Assembly (NCBI RefSeq): GCF_003003355.1
Contig: NZ_PVTQ01000002.1
Location: 62,001 to 126,000, forward strand
Length of the DNA: 64,000 nt
Origin: Donghicola tyrosinivorans
GTDB lineage: Bacteria; Pseudomonadota; Alphaproteobacteria; Rhodobacterales; Rhodobacteraceae
Reading direction: 5' to 3'
This document shows positions 1 to 9,283 of the stretch, piece by piece. The notes under the pieces were generated by a model. It did no database searches, had not been told where the DNA came from, and saw only the letters and a program-made list of their open reading frames with translations. Positions within the stretch are counted from its first letter, which is position 1. Every line of letters begins with the position of its first letter. Made by a program: the position numbers and the translations under genes.

Positions 1-1612
1 CTACGACCGCAACCGTCCGCTGCACGTATTCGATGCAGATAAGGTTGCTGGCAACCTGCGCGTTCACGCGGCCAAGGGTGGCGAGACCCTGACGGCGCTG
101 GACGAAAAAGAATACACCATGCAGGCGGGCATGACCGTGATCAGCGATGATAACGGCGTGGAATCGATTGGTGGCGTGATGGGCGGTCTGCATTCGGGCT
201 GCACCGATGAGACCACCAATGTCTTCCTTGAGGCGGCGTTCTTTGACACTGTGCGGACCGCGCTGACGGGCCGTGCGCTGAAGATCAACTCGGACGCCCG
301 TTACCGGTTTGAGCGTGGCATCGACCCCGAATGGACCCCTGTCGGGCTGGAACATGCCACCCGCATGATTCTGGACCTGTGCGGCGGTGAGGCTTCTGAG
401 GTTGTCATGGCGGGTGAGATGCCCGACCACAGCCGCGCCTACAAGTTGGATACTGACCGTTGTCAGAGCCTTGTGGGCATGGAAATCCCTGCCGAGACCC
501 AGCGCGCGACGCTTGAGGCGCTTGGTTTCCGTATGGAAGGCGACATGGCCCACGTTCCCAGCTGGCGTCCTGACGTTCTGGGTGAGGCTGATCTGGTCGA
601 GGAAGTGGCCCGTATGGCCTCGCTCACCAAGCTGGTTGGTAAGCCGCTGCCCCGTATGACGACCGAACTGCCCAAGCAGATTCTGACGCCCATGCAAAAG
701 CGTGAAAGCATCGGTCGTCGTACCGCTGCCAGCCTTGGTTACAACGAGTGTGTGACCTACAGCTTCATCGACGGCAAACAGGCGGCGATGTTCGGTGGCG
801 GCACCGATGCGACCCGTCTGGAAAACCCGATCTCGTCCGAGATGAGCCATATGCGTCCTGACCTGCTGCCCGGCCTGCTGGCCGCCGCTGCACGGAACCA
901 GTCGCGCGGCTTTGCCGATCTGGCGCTGTTTGAATGCGGCCCTGCGTTCCACGGCGGCGAACCCAGCGAGCAGCACAACCAGATTAGCGGCGTTCTGATT
1001 GGCCGTACCGGCCCCAAGGACGTGCACGGTGCCTCGCGCCCTGTGGACGTTTATGACGCCAAAGCGGATGTTGAGGCGATTCTGTCGGCCATCGGCGCGC
1101 CTGCCAAGGTGCAGATCATGCGTGACACCGCCGAATGGTTCCATCCGGGCCGTTCGGGCCGTATTTGTCTGGGTCCGAAAAAGACGCTAGCTGTGTTCGG
1201 CGAACTGCACCCCAAGGTGCTGGATGCAATGGACGTGAAAGGCCCCGCCGTGGGCTTTACCATCTGGCCCGCAGAAATCCCGCTGCCCCGCAAAGCGGCA
1301 ACCACCCGTCCCGCGCTGAAGATCAGTGATCTGCAAGCGGTCGAGCGTGACTTTGCCTTCGTGGTGGATGCGAACGTTGAGGCGCTGACCCTGATCAATG
1401 CCGCTGCGGGCGCGGACAAGGCGCTGATCGAGGATGTGCGCGTCTTTGACGAATTCATCGGCGGCAGCTTGGGCGAGGGCAAAAAGAGTCTCGCGATCAC
1501 CGTGCGCCTTCAGCCTGTGGATGCGACCCTGAAAGACAAGGATATCGAGGCCGTGAGTGCCAAGATCATCGAAAAGGTCCAGAAGGCCACCGGCGCTACC
1601 CTGCGCGGTTGA
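1..1612 (+). CDS. pheT: Phenylalanine-tRNA ligase beta subunit, 5'-truncated by window
   Basis: The reading frame is open from base 2, so the gene begins upstream of the window and about 537 codons are seen. It is the beta subunit of the alpha2-beta2 enzyme that charges tRNA-Phe in the cytoplasm. The visible part starts in the B3/B4 editing region (DDNGVESIGGVMGG, then SDARYRFERG just downstream), continues through the B5 and catalytic-core-like domains, and ends with the ferredoxin-fold anticodon-binding domain (KISDLQAVERDFAFVVD and the terminal basic stretch). The stop is TGA at 1610-1612, followed closely by a strong terminator, so this is the last gene of its operon; pheS would be expected upstream. 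No frameshift is seen. Confidence 0.96.
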   Translation, partial: YDRNRPLHVFDADKVAGNLRVHAAKGGETLTALDEKEYTMQAGMTVISDDNGVESIGGVMGGLHSGCTDETTNVFLEAAFFDTVRTALTGRALKINSDARYRFERGIDPEWTPVGLEHATRMILDLCGGEASEVVMAGEMPDHSRAYKLDTDRCQSLVGMEIPAETQRATLEALGFRMEGDMAHVPSWRPDVLGEADLVEEVARMASLTKLVGKPLPRMTTELPKQILTPMQKRESIGRRTAASLGYNECVTYSFIDGKQAAMFGGGTDATRLENPISSEMSHMRPDLLPGLLAAAARNQSRGFADLALFECGPAFHGGEPSEQHNQISGVLIGRTGPKDVHGASRPVDVYDAKADVEAILSAIGAPAKVQIMRDTAEWFHPGRSGRICLGPKKTLAVFGELHPKVLDAMDVKGPAVGFTIWPAEIPLPRKAATTRPALKISDLQAVERDFAFVVDANVEALTLINAAAGADKALIEDVRVFDEFIGGSLGEGKKSLAITVRLQPVDATLKDKDIEAVSAKIIEKVQKATGATLRG

Positions 1613-1635
1613 CGCCTTACAGTCTTGAATTAGGG

Positions 1636-1667
1636 AAAAGGCGGCACCTCAGGGTGCCGCCTTTTTT
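1636..1667 (+). terminator. Rho-independent terminator after pheT
   Basis: A 9-bp perfect GC-rich stem (GGCGGCACC at 1640-1648 with GGTGCCGCC at 1653-1661), a 4-base loop and a run of six T. It closes the pheT transcription unit. Confidence 0.92.
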
Positions 1668-2041
1668 GCGCTGAATCGGCAAAAACCGCTCAGCATTACA
1701 GCACACGTGCAGGGTGCGAGTTGAATTCTTAAACTGTTTGGGAAGAGCAGATCAGTGATACGAATTGCCGGGGAGAAATAGCTGGACCACCACTCACAGA
1801 AGTCTTCGCGAACCCCGGCAGATCGTAAGTATCACTGCATCTATACTTTTGATTATTTACTATAAACTTTGGCCTCACACAACAGGCAGTGCGCACTTTC
1901 TTAAAAAAAGGTTAAATTTCGCTGCCCTCATAGGTTGAAAAAAGCTGTTTCCTGCTCACATTAAAAAAGGATTTTACCTAGTATTGTCGAGCCATCGGCC
2001 AAAATAATATCACAACTATAGATTGATTGGCTTTTTCGGCA
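1668..2041. other. Gene-free AT-rich stretch with a long inverted repeat
   Basis: About 370 bases without a credible ORF on either strand and visibly richer in A/T than its surroundings, with several A-runs near 1903-1910 and 1964-1970. The only structure I see is the two-part inverted repeat at 1753-1837. The region lies between the pheT terminator and the 3' end of the reverse-strand P450 gene. It looks like acquired or decayed DNA, but no transposase, integrase or tRNA end is recognisable. Confidence 0.6.
1753..1837. repeat. Two-part inverted repeat, possible structured RNA or element remnant
   Basis: The outer arms CAGTGATAC (1753-1761) and GTATCACTG (1829-1837) are perfectly complementary. 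So are the inner arms TGCCGGGG (1766-1773) and CCCCGGCA (1813-1820). They are separated by a 4/8-base internal loop and enclose a 39-base apical region. No T-run follows on either strand, so it is not a simple terminator. Strand and role are unknown. Confidence 0.5.
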
Positions 2042-3412
2042 CTAATGAACGCGGGGCAAGGGCTCGGACATGACCCAAACACCCCCTTCCGGACGCAAAG
2101 TCAGAATCATCACCGGATCAGGGGATACGCCTGAGACCGGTGTGAAACGAAAGCTGGACAGCAAGCTGGCAAGGATAATCACCGCCTCTTGCAATGCGAA
2201 ACTTGCGCCAATGCAAATCCTTGGCCCGTCTCCGAAGGGCAAGTAAGCGTAACGGGGGATGTCTTTGCGATTTGCAAAACGCTCAGGCACAAAACTATCA
2301 GGTTGATCCCAGAGCAGGTGGTTACGGTGAAGTGCGTAGATCGGGATCATAACCGTATCTTTACGCCTGACTTGCCTGCCGCACAGGATGTCATCCTTAA
2401 GCGCCGTGCGCGAAACCAGCGCTGCGGGGGGATAAAGGCGCAGGGCTTCGTCAATGATCTGGCGGATGTAAGGCAGCTTTGGCACGTCATCGCCGGTGGC
2501 GCAGCGTCCCTGTAGCACTACCTGAGCCTCGGCGCGGGCTTTGTCCTGTCGCTCTTGGTCGCCCGCCACCAAATAAAGCGCCCACGACAGTGAGAGGGCT
2601 GTGGTCTCGTGGCCAGCGACGATGAAGGTCAGCAGATTGTCCCGCAGCTCCTCGGTGCTCATGGTGCGGCCTGATTCCGGATCGGCCCCCGCAAGCAGCA
2701 GGTCCAGCAGATCGGGCGCGCCTTTGGGCGGGCCGCTTTTCCGGCGGCGGTCAATGGCGCTATCGGCGATCTTCTGCATTTCGGTCAGGGCACGATCGCC
2801 GGTGATCCGGCCCAGACGCGGCACCCAGTCGGGCATCCCCAGCATATCAGGCAGAGAGATTTTGCCCGCCGTGTTGATGTAGTTGTTGATGGCATCGTGC
2901 ACGCCATCGCGATCAAAGGCGTCATCGCCCGAGAAGGTCACGTCCGAGATCACCTCAAAGGTCGTCTGGACCATCTCGTCGAACATGTTGATGGCGCGTT
3001 TCGGCCCGTTGGCGGCCAGTCGCTGGACGGCCCGTTCGGCAGCAGCGGTCATGACAGGGGCCAGTGCGGTCATGTTCCGATGGGAAAAGGACGGCGCAGC
3101 TGTGCGCCGTTGCCACATCCATTCCGCCCCTTCGGCGATGAACAGGCTCTCGCCAATGGCGGGGCGTAACAGGTTCTTGGTCACGTCGGACTTGGGGTAA
3201 TCGGGCAGACGTTCGCGCAGGATGTGCTGCAAGGCGTCCGGATCCATCACCATATGCCAGCGCTTGCCGGTCTTGCCGGAAACCATAGGCTGCCGTGTCG
3301 CAATTTCGGGCAGGATCGCCAGCACATTGCGGCGGGCGGTCTGTAGGCTCTTCCATAGGCCCATTGGTTCTGTCACCAAGGGCACGCGAACGGGAAACGC
3401 GTTTTGGACCAT
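2042..3412 (-). CDS. Cytochrome P450
   Basis: A haem-thiolate monooxygenase of 456 aa, a normal bacterial P450 length. Visible motifs are the I-helix oxygen-activation sequence AGHETT, the K-helix ExxR motif in DEALRLYPP, the PERF-like motif (SFVPERF) and the haem-binding loop PFGDGPRICIG, with the cysteine ligand near residue 400. The ATG at 3412 is preferred over an upstream ATG at 3442 because AGGAGG lies seven bases before it on the reverse strand. No ferredoxin or reductase gene is adjacent, so electron partners must be encoded elsewhere. It is divergent from the SMR exporter, with 68 bases between the starts. The substrate cannot be told from the sequence; the AGHETT and extended ExxR region resemble fatty-acid-type P450s, which is only a hint. 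Confidence 0.93.
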   Translation of the reverse strand: MVQNAFPVRVPLVTEPMGLWKSLQTARRNVLAILPEIATRQPMVSGKTGKRWHMVMDPDALQHILRERLPDYPKSDVTKNLLRPAIGESLFIAEGAEWMWQRRTAAPSFSHRNMTALAPVMTAAAERAVQRLAANGPKRAINMFDEMVQTTFEVISDVTFSGDDAFDRDGVHDAINNYINTAGKISLPDMLGMPDWVPRLGRITGDRALTEMQKIADSAIDRRRKSGPPKGAPDLLDLLLAGADPESGRTMSTEELRDNLLTFIVAGHETTALSLSWALYLVAGDQERQDKARAEAQVVLQGRCATGDDVPKLPYIRQIIDEALRLYPPAALVSRTALKDDILCGRQVRRKDTVMIPIYALHRNHLLWDQPDSFVPERFANRKDIPRYAYLPFGDGPRICIGASFALQEAVIILASLLSSFRFTPVSGVSPDPVMILTLRPEGGVWVMSEPLPRVH

Positions 3413-3480
3413 GATGCACCTCCTCTCAATGAAGATAGGCATGTGCGGGCCTGAGACAATGTTAATGACGGGGCTTTAAA

Positions 3481-3813
3481 ATGTTGACCTATGCCGCGCT
3501 GGCCGCTGCGATTGTGTGTGAGGTGCTGGGAACCACCGCCTTGGCCCGGACCGAGCAGTTCACCCGCCTTGGTCCCACGCTCTTCATGGCTGCGGCCTAT
3601 CTGCTATCGTTCTACCTGCTATCGGTGACCCTACGCAGCCTGCCTGTGGGTGTGGTCTACGCCACTTGGAGCGGGCTGGGGATCGTTTTGATCTCGGTCG
3701 TGGGGTGGGTGGCTTTGGGGCAAAAGCTGGACCTGCCAGCGATCCTGGGCATTGGTTTGATTCTGGCTGGCGTCATCACAATCTTCGTCTTTTCGTCCAC
3801 GGCGGGGCATTAG
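3481..3813 (+). CDS. Small multidrug resistance (SMR) family transporter
   Basis: A 110-aa protein with four predicted membrane helices, the classic size of EmrE/QacE-type proton-coupled cation exporters that work as antiparallel dimers in the inner membrane. The essential membrane glutamate of the family is present as Glu14 (VCEVLGTTAL), and the helix-3 signature is seen in VVYATWSGLG. It is divergent from the P450 gene, so the two may share a control region, and 71 bases separate it from the next gene. No strong ribosome-binding site precedes the ATG. Quaternary amines are usual EmrE substrates, but guanidinium or polyamine exporters share the fold, so the substrate is open. Confidence 0.88.
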   Translation: MLTYAALAAAIVCEVLGTTALARTEQFTRLGPTLFMAAAYLLSFYLLSVTLRSLPVGVVYATWSGLGIVLISVVGWVALGQKLDLPAILGIGLILAGVITIFVFSSTAGH

Positions 3814-3884
3814 TCGCGCTGCACTGATTGAAATCTTGCGCGAAAAGCGGCTATTTGCGGCCATCGCTTGATAGGAGTTGCCGA

Positions 3885-4499
3885 ATGATCCGTGTTTTTG
3901 CCGCCCTCGCGCTGTGCCTTGTCGCTGCTTGTTCCGGGCGGACGGATCTGGATGAGCCTCCGGTCCCGCTGGGGAACTTTGCTTTGGGCCACAATATCGT
4001 GGTTGCCCCCCATCCCTATAAAGGCCCCGCCTCGCGTGAGGCAGAGCCGGATGAGTGGATCGCAGCCGTGCGCAACGCCATTGCGGCGCGTTTTGAACGC
4101 TATGAGGGTGGCAAGCTGTACCACTTGGGCGTCAGCGTAGACGGCTATGTTCTGGCCGTTCCGGGTGTGCCGCTGGTGCTGGCCCCGAAATCGGCGCTGA
4201 TCGTGAACGTGACCCTCTGGGATGACGCCAAAGGCACGAAGGTGAACCCCGAGCCCGAGCGGATGATTGTCCTCGAATCAATCAGCGAAAAGACCCTGAT
4301 CAGCTCGGGCCTGACCCAGTCCAAAGAAGAGCAGATGGCCAATCTGTCCTACAACATCGCCAAGCAGATCGAACGCTGGCTGGAAAAGAACGCGGAAGAG
4401 TTCGGTCTGAACGAACCGGTCCCCGTTCAAGCGCCCGCAGAGCCTGAAGAGGCAGCAAATCCTGATGCTGTCGCAGCTGCACCGGCGGCCCAAAGCTAA
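3885..4499 (+). CDS. Predicted lipoprotein of unknown function
   Basis: A 204-aa protein starting at the ATG at 3885, which has AGGAG eight bases upstream. A longer frame from 3828 would put 19 polar residues before the signal peptide and is rejected. The N-terminus is a short lipoprotein signal with lipobox LVAAC and Cys16 as the likely lipidation site. The mature part has no motif I recognise, contains a predicted beta-rich stretch (VLAVPGVPLVLAPKSALIVNVTLW), and ends in a low-complexity Ala/Pro/Glu tail (from about residue 180). It probably sits in the periplasm anchored to a membrane. Its position just upstream of tuf does not suggest a function. Confidence 0.75.
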   Translation: MIRVFAALALCLVAACSGRTDLDEPPVPLGNFALGHNIVVAPHPYKGPASREAEPDEWIAAVRNAIAARFERYEGGKLYHLGVSVDGYVLAVPGVPLVLAPKSALIVNVTLWDDAKGTKVNPEPERMIVLESISEKTLISSGLTQSKEEQMANLSYNIAKQIERWLEKNAEEFGLNEPVPVQAPAEPEEAANPDAVAAAPAAQS

Positions 4500-4690
4500 G
4501 GTCTGCCACCGTTTCGGTGGTCGTGACCTAGGGGCACTTTCGGCAAAATCATGCGGGTATTCCTGCAACGGATCACAAAGCCATGCGTCAGGGTGCAACT
4601 GACGCTTGATTTTCTTACGTGCGTCCAATACATCGCCCGCGATGCTGAACCGGGGCAGGCTGCCCCCCCAACTCACGAGGCGCCAACACG

Positions 4691-5866
<1,176 letters not shown>

Positions 5867-5890
5867 TTCAGGGCTTTGCTCTGATTTGCG

Positions 5891-5918
5891 AAAGGCCGCC
5901 CCCTCGGGCGGCCTTTTT
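5891..5918 (+). terminator. Rho-independent terminator after tuf copy 1
   Basis: Stem GGCCGCCC (5894-5901) with GGGCGGCC (5906-5913), a 4-base loop and five T. It separates tuf from the downstream transporter. Confidence 0.92.
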
Positions 5919-5974
5919 GCTTTTCGGGAACCCTTTGAGATGGTTCAAACGTTGTGGTGAAAAGGAGCCCCCTC

Positions 5975-6961
5975 ATGCCTGCCGAAACGCCGATCCATTT
6001 TGCCTATATCCTTGAAGGCCCCGCAAAGGGTCTCTCAAGCGAGGCCGCCGTCATTGACGGTCTGCGCAGCGATGAATTCGCTTGGGTGCATCTGGATGGC
6101 ACCCATGAAGAGGCGGCCGAATGGATTTTTGAGCATATGGAGTACCTTGACCCTCAAGCGGCCGAGGCGCTGACAGATGTAAATACCCGCCCGCGCGTCA
6201 TGGCGATTGATGACGGGGTGATGATGATCCTGCGGGGGATGAACTACAACGAAGGCGAAGACCCCGAAGACATGGTCTCGGTCCGCATCTACGCCGATGA
6301 AAAGCGGGTTGTTACCATCTCGCGCAAGCGCGTTCTTGCAGTCGAGCGTATGGCCCAGCGGGCGGACCGTGGCGCGGCACCCGAAGAAGTGGGCGAGTTT
6401 CTGGTCCATCTGATCGAGGATCTGGTTGGCAATATTGCTAATTTTCAAGCGCGACTGGATACCGAAGTTGCCGATCTGGAGGAAATGGTGATCGCGCAAG
6501 GTCACGCCAACCTGCGGCGGGCTCTGGTGGACAAGCGCTTGCAGTTGATCGCGGCCCTGCGCTTTCTCAAACCCCAGAGAGATGCACTTGCGGACAGCGC
6601 CACCCTGATCCTGCCGTTTCTGTCTGCGACGATCATCCGCGAGATTGAGGAAGAGGCCGTCAAGATGGTGCGGATCGTCGAAGATATGGAAGAGTTGCGC
6701 GATCAAACGGCCATCTTGCGCGAAGAGCTGTCGGGGCAGTTGTCAGACCGCCTGAACCGGAACATGTTTGTCATGTCCATGGCCTCTGTCATCTTCTTGC
6801 CCTTGGGGTTCATGACCGGCCTTTTCGGGGTCAATGTCGCTGGTATGCCGGGGGTCGAGAACCCCTACGCATTTTATATCCTCTGTGCGGTCTGTGCCGG
6901 GATTATGGCGATTCAGGTGGCTTTTTTGGTTGCGCTTCGTTGGCTAGGAACGGCGAAGTAA
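5975..6961 (+). CDS. zntB: CorA-family divalent metal transporter, ZntB-like
   Basis: A 328-aa protein with a long soluble N-terminal domain rich in acidic and helical segments and two C-terminal membrane helices (around MFVMSMASVIFLPLGFMTG and YAFYILCAVCAGIMAIQVAF). The loop between them reads FGVNVAGMPG. Classical Mg2+ CorA proteins carry GMN here, whereas ZntB proteins carry GVN followed by GIPG, so a zinc-type member is more likely than a magnesium channel. The ATG at 5975 is chosen over the GTGs at 5954 and 5957 because AAGGAG sits just before it. Its stop codon overlaps the first base of a palindrome cluster. Metal specificity is inferred. Confidence 0.85.
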   Translation: MPAETPIHFAYILEGPAKGLSSEAAVIDGLRSDEFAWVHLDGTHEEAAEWIFEHMEYLDPQAAEALTDVNTRPRVMAIDDGVMMILRGMNYNEGEDPEDMVSVRIYADEKRVVTISRKRVLAVERMAQRADRGAAPEEVGEFLVHLIEDLVGNIANFQARLDTEVADLEEMVIAQGHANLRRALVDKRLQLIAALRFLKPQRDALADSATLILPFLSATIIREIEEEAVKMVRIVEDMEELRDQTAILREELSGQLSDRLNRNMFVMSMASVIFLPLGFMTGLFGVNVAGMPGVENPYAFYILCAVCAGIMAIQVAFLVALRWLGTAK

Positions 6962-7065
6962 GCGTTTTCGCCGAAAACGCTTTTTCAAAAAGATTTTCGA
7001 CGAAAATCTTTCGCCCTCACGGCTTGGTGAGGCGGGGGAGAAAAATATTCGCCGAATATTTTTCT
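6961..7065. repeat. Cluster of four perfect palindromes
   Basis: Four stem-loops lie head to tail. Arms at 6961-6969/6973-6981 (AGCGTTTTC), 6989-6998/7002-7011 (AAAGATTTTC) and 7039-7050/7054-7065 (AGAAAAATATTC) are perfect, each with a 3-base loop beginning with G (GCC, GAC, GCC). A GC-richer one lies at 7015-7020/7027-7032. The first has a T-run and can act as the zntB terminator. Similar elements occur at 61763-61816. Confidence 0.8.
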
Positions 7066-7159
7066 TGGCGTACAGTGTTGTAGGCCAAGGAGCGAGGATG
7101 ATGGACAAGACCCTGCTTTGAACTGATCCGCAAAGACTGCTCAATTCAGGAGGGCCGCC

Positions 7160-7837
7160 ATGCCTGTTCCATTCGCCATGCCAACAGACACCCACCCTGT
7201 GATCCTGCCCGATGGCAGCCGACATGAGGGCACTGTTTTTCTCAAAAACGTCGTTGATAACCCCCGTTTCAGTGTCGGGGAATTCACCTATGCCAGTCGC
7301 TTTGACATGCCTGTTGATTGGGCGCAGGCGCTGGCGCCCTATCTGTTCCCCTTTTCGCAAGAGCGGTTGGTTCTGGGGCGCTTTTGCCAGATTGCCCATG
7401 GGGCGCTGTTCGTCACTAGCTCGGCCAATCACGACATGGCGGGGATCAGTACGTACCCCTTCGGCATCTTCGATGCGGACAAAAGCGGGATGGTCCAGCC
7501 GGATACAAGGGACACCTTTATCGGGAACGATGTCTGGATCGGGATGAATGCCATGATCTGTCCTGGCACGCGAATCGGGAACGGTGTGATCGTGGGGGCA
7601 GGGGCTGTGGTGCGTGGGACTGTGCCTGATTATGCCATCGTAGCAGGCAATCCGGCGCAGGTGGTGCGGATGCGCTTCTCTGAGGCGCAGATCAAGGACT
7701 TGCAGGCTTTGGTATGGTGGGATTGGCCCGTTGAGGCGATCACAGCGGCGCGTAATGCCTTGGCTGCCGCAGATATCTTGGAACTTCGTGCAATTGCCCG
7801 CGAATTCCGGCTTGCAATCCCCGAGCCGGAAAAGTAG
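7160..7837 (+). CDS. CatB-related O-acetyltransferase (hexapeptide-repeat family)
   Basis: A 225-aa left-handed beta-helix acetyltransferase of the xenobiotic acetyltransferase (CatB/Vat) type, which moves acetyl from acetyl-CoA to a hydroxyl group. The catalytic-histidine region SSANHDMAGISTYPF (His about 94) is present. So are the hexapeptide coils (FIGNDVWIGMNAMICPGTR, then IGNGVIVGAGAVVRGTV) and the terminal AIVAGNPAQVVRMRF. The ATG at 7160 has AGGAGG upstream. Family members inactivate chloramphenicol or streptogramins, but many chromosomal ones do not, so a resistance role should not be assumed. It lies between the palindrome cluster and tRNA-Trp and has its own apparent start region. 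Confidence 0.88.
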   Translation: MPVPFAMPTDTHPVILPDGSRHEGTVFLKNVVDNPRFSVGEFTYASRFDMPVDWAQALAPYLFPFSQERLVLGRFCQIAHGALFVTSSANHDMAGISTYPFGIFDADKSGMVQPDTRDTFIGNDVWIGMNAMICPGTRIGNGVIVGAGAVVRGTVPDYAIVAGNPAQVVRMRFSEAQIKDLQALVWWDWPVEAITAARNALAAADILELRAIAREFRLAIPEPEK

Positions 7838-7853
7838 ACGATAGCTCGGCCTT

Positions 7854-7929
7854 AGGGGTATAGCTCAGCTGGTAGAGCGACGGTCTCCAAAACCGTAGGT
7901 CGCGGGTTCGAACCCTGCTGCCCCTGCCA
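7854..7929 (+). tRNA. trnW: tRNA-Trp (anticodon CCA)
   Basis: A 76-nt cloverleaf with CCA encoded in the DNA. The acceptor AGGGGTA (7854-7860) pairs with TGCCCCT (7919-7925), the discriminator base is G, and the anticodon stem ACGGT/ACCGT carries the loop CTCCAAA. The T-loop is the standard GGTTCGAACCC. It sits 16 bases after the acetyltransferase stop and 35 bases before the next start codon. Confidence 0.98.
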
Positions 7930-7964
7930 GGCCTTCCGCTCACATAACAAACTTCGGAGTTGTA

Positions 7965-8795
7965 GTGACCGGTCGTCCTGTCTCCCTTCACATAGGCGCA
8001 CATAAGACCGCTTCGACGCATCTGCAAAAGACGTTCGAGCATAACGTGGACCTTCTGTCCGAGCATGGTATCGGCTGGCTTGGCCCCGTGCAGTTGCGCC
8101 GTGAGGGCAAACCATTGTCACGCAGGTTGAAGGCCGGCTTTGCTGAAATTCTACCCGAGGCGCACCGGTTGGTGATCTCGGAAGAGAATCTGATGGGGCT
8201 GCAATTCACTCAGGTCGGGAGTGAACTGCTGTATCCGCAGGCCGAGCGTCGTGCCGGAAAGCTGTTTGACCGCATGGGCGATGCTGATGTGACGGTGTTT
8301 CTGTCGGTCCGCGATCCTGCCCCGTGGCTGGCATCCCTATACGCCCATGAACTGTTTAACGGGCAGGTAAAGCCGGGGTTCCATGCCTTTCTGGGCAGCG
8401 TGCGCCCGGCAGAACTGCGTTGGGCCAAGCTTGTCCGCCGGTTGCAAATCGCAGGCGCGAATCGCGTGGTTGTCTGGCGTCAGGAAGACTACTCTGCCGT
8501 CCTGCCCGATCTGTTGCCTTTGATGTTGGGGACCGATCTGCCCATCGCGCCGATTGAAAATCGCGTGAACGCGTCCCTCTCGGCTGAGGCGATTGCCATG
8601 CTGGAAGCGCTGGGGCCGGATCGGGAAGATCCACGCAAATCGGCACGTCAGGCCAAAAAGGCGTTTCCTGTGCGCGGGCCAGAGGATCGTTTCCGCCCAT
8701 TTTCTGCCGATACTCTGGCAGCCAGCGCCGAGGCCTACGCAGATGATCTGGAGGCTCTGGCCGATCTGGAAGATGTCACCCTGCTGCGGCCCTGA
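7965..8795 (+). CDS. Sulfotransferase-like protein
   Basis: A 276-aa protein opening with the P-loop-like 5'-phosphosulfate-binding motif of PAPS-dependent sulfotransferases (LHIGAHKTASTHLQ, residues 8-21). The second family landmark, an Arg/Ser-containing 3'-phosphate-binding segment, is seen in FLSVRDPAPWLASLYAHE. The start is a GTG with CGGAG seven bases upstream. It begins only 35 bases after tRNA-Trp, so it may be co-transcribed with the tRNA. Roseobacters carry many such genes, often for surface polysaccharide or lipid decoration; the acceptor here is unknown. Its position between tRNA-Trp and secE interrupts the usual tuf-tRNA-secE order. Confidence 0.75.
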   Translation: MTGRPVSLHIGAHKTASTHLQKTFEHNVDLLSEHGIGWLGPVQLRREGKPLSRRLKAGFAEILPEAHRLVISEENLMGLQFTQVGSELLYPQAERRAGKLFDRMGDADVTVFLSVRDPAPWLASLYAHELFNGQVKPGFHAFLGSVRPAELRWAKLVRRLQIAGANRVVVWRQEDYSAVLPDLLPLMLGTDLPIAPIENRVNASLSAEAIAMLEALGPDREDPRKSARQAKKAFPVRGPEDRFRPFSADTLAASAEAYADDLEALADLEDVTLLRP

Positions 8796-8891
8796 AAGAC
8801 GCGCTGCCCGAGGGAATTGCATCGAATGGCGCGGCAGGCTTGAACTTCGCTCTTTCAGGGCGTATGTGACCCGCCAGAAAACGAGGACACC

Positions 8892-9089
8892 ATGGCCAAG
8901 ACCAATCCGCTTCAGTTCGTCCAGCAGACCCGCGCCGAAATCGGCAAGGTTGTCTGGCCCACCCGTAAAGAGGTGATGCTGACCACCGTGATGGTGTTCG
9001 TCATGGCATCACTGTTTGCGACCTTCTTCTTCCTTGTAGACATGATCATCCGTTTTGGTCTGCAGGGTCTGCTGTCCGCAGTCAGCTAA
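8892..9089 (+). CDS. secE: Preprotein translocase subunit SecE
   Basis: A 65-aa single-span form of SecE, typical of alphaproteobacteria (E. coli has three spans). The conserved amphipathic helix and loop EIGKVVWPTRKEV (residues 16-28) precede one membrane helix (TTVMVFVMASLFATFFFLVDMII). It clamps the two halves of SecY in the inner membrane. ACGAGGAC precedes the ATG as ribosome-binding site. nusG follows after a 194-base structured spacer, the usual gene order. Confidence 0.96.
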   Translation: MAKTNPLQFVQQTRAEIGKVVWPTRKEVMLTTVMVFVMASLFATFFFLVDMIIRFGLQGLLSAVS

Positions 9090-9283
9090 ACCACGGATTT
9101 TCCTTGACGCCCCTTGAAATCGGGGCGTCTCGGCTGTAATACGCGCCACACTGATCCTTTTGTGGCGTGTGGCGATTCGTAGCCCGCGCCCAATTTTATT
9201 GGGTCGGCGCAGGGGAACCCCCTGACTTTTCTAGGAATTCCGCGGTGCTTTAGCGCTGCATGAGAAAACGAGGCGGTGGCCAG
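9090..9283 (+). promoter_or_regulatory. secE-nusG spacer with stem-loops
   Basis: The 194-base spacer contains a perfect 8-bp hairpin (GACGCCCC 9106-9113 with GGGGCGTC 9122-9129, no T-run). It also has short hairpins around 9190-9205 (CCCAAT/ATTGGG) and 9211-9225 (CAGGGG/CCCCTG). It is probably a processed leader or attenuator of the nusG-rplK mRNA; no clear promoter hexamers are seen. Confidence 0.45.

Noticed and set aside
7160-7837. Chloramphenicol resistance gene
   Set aside because: The hexapeptide acetyltransferase family is broad; sequence alone does not show a drug-resistance function.
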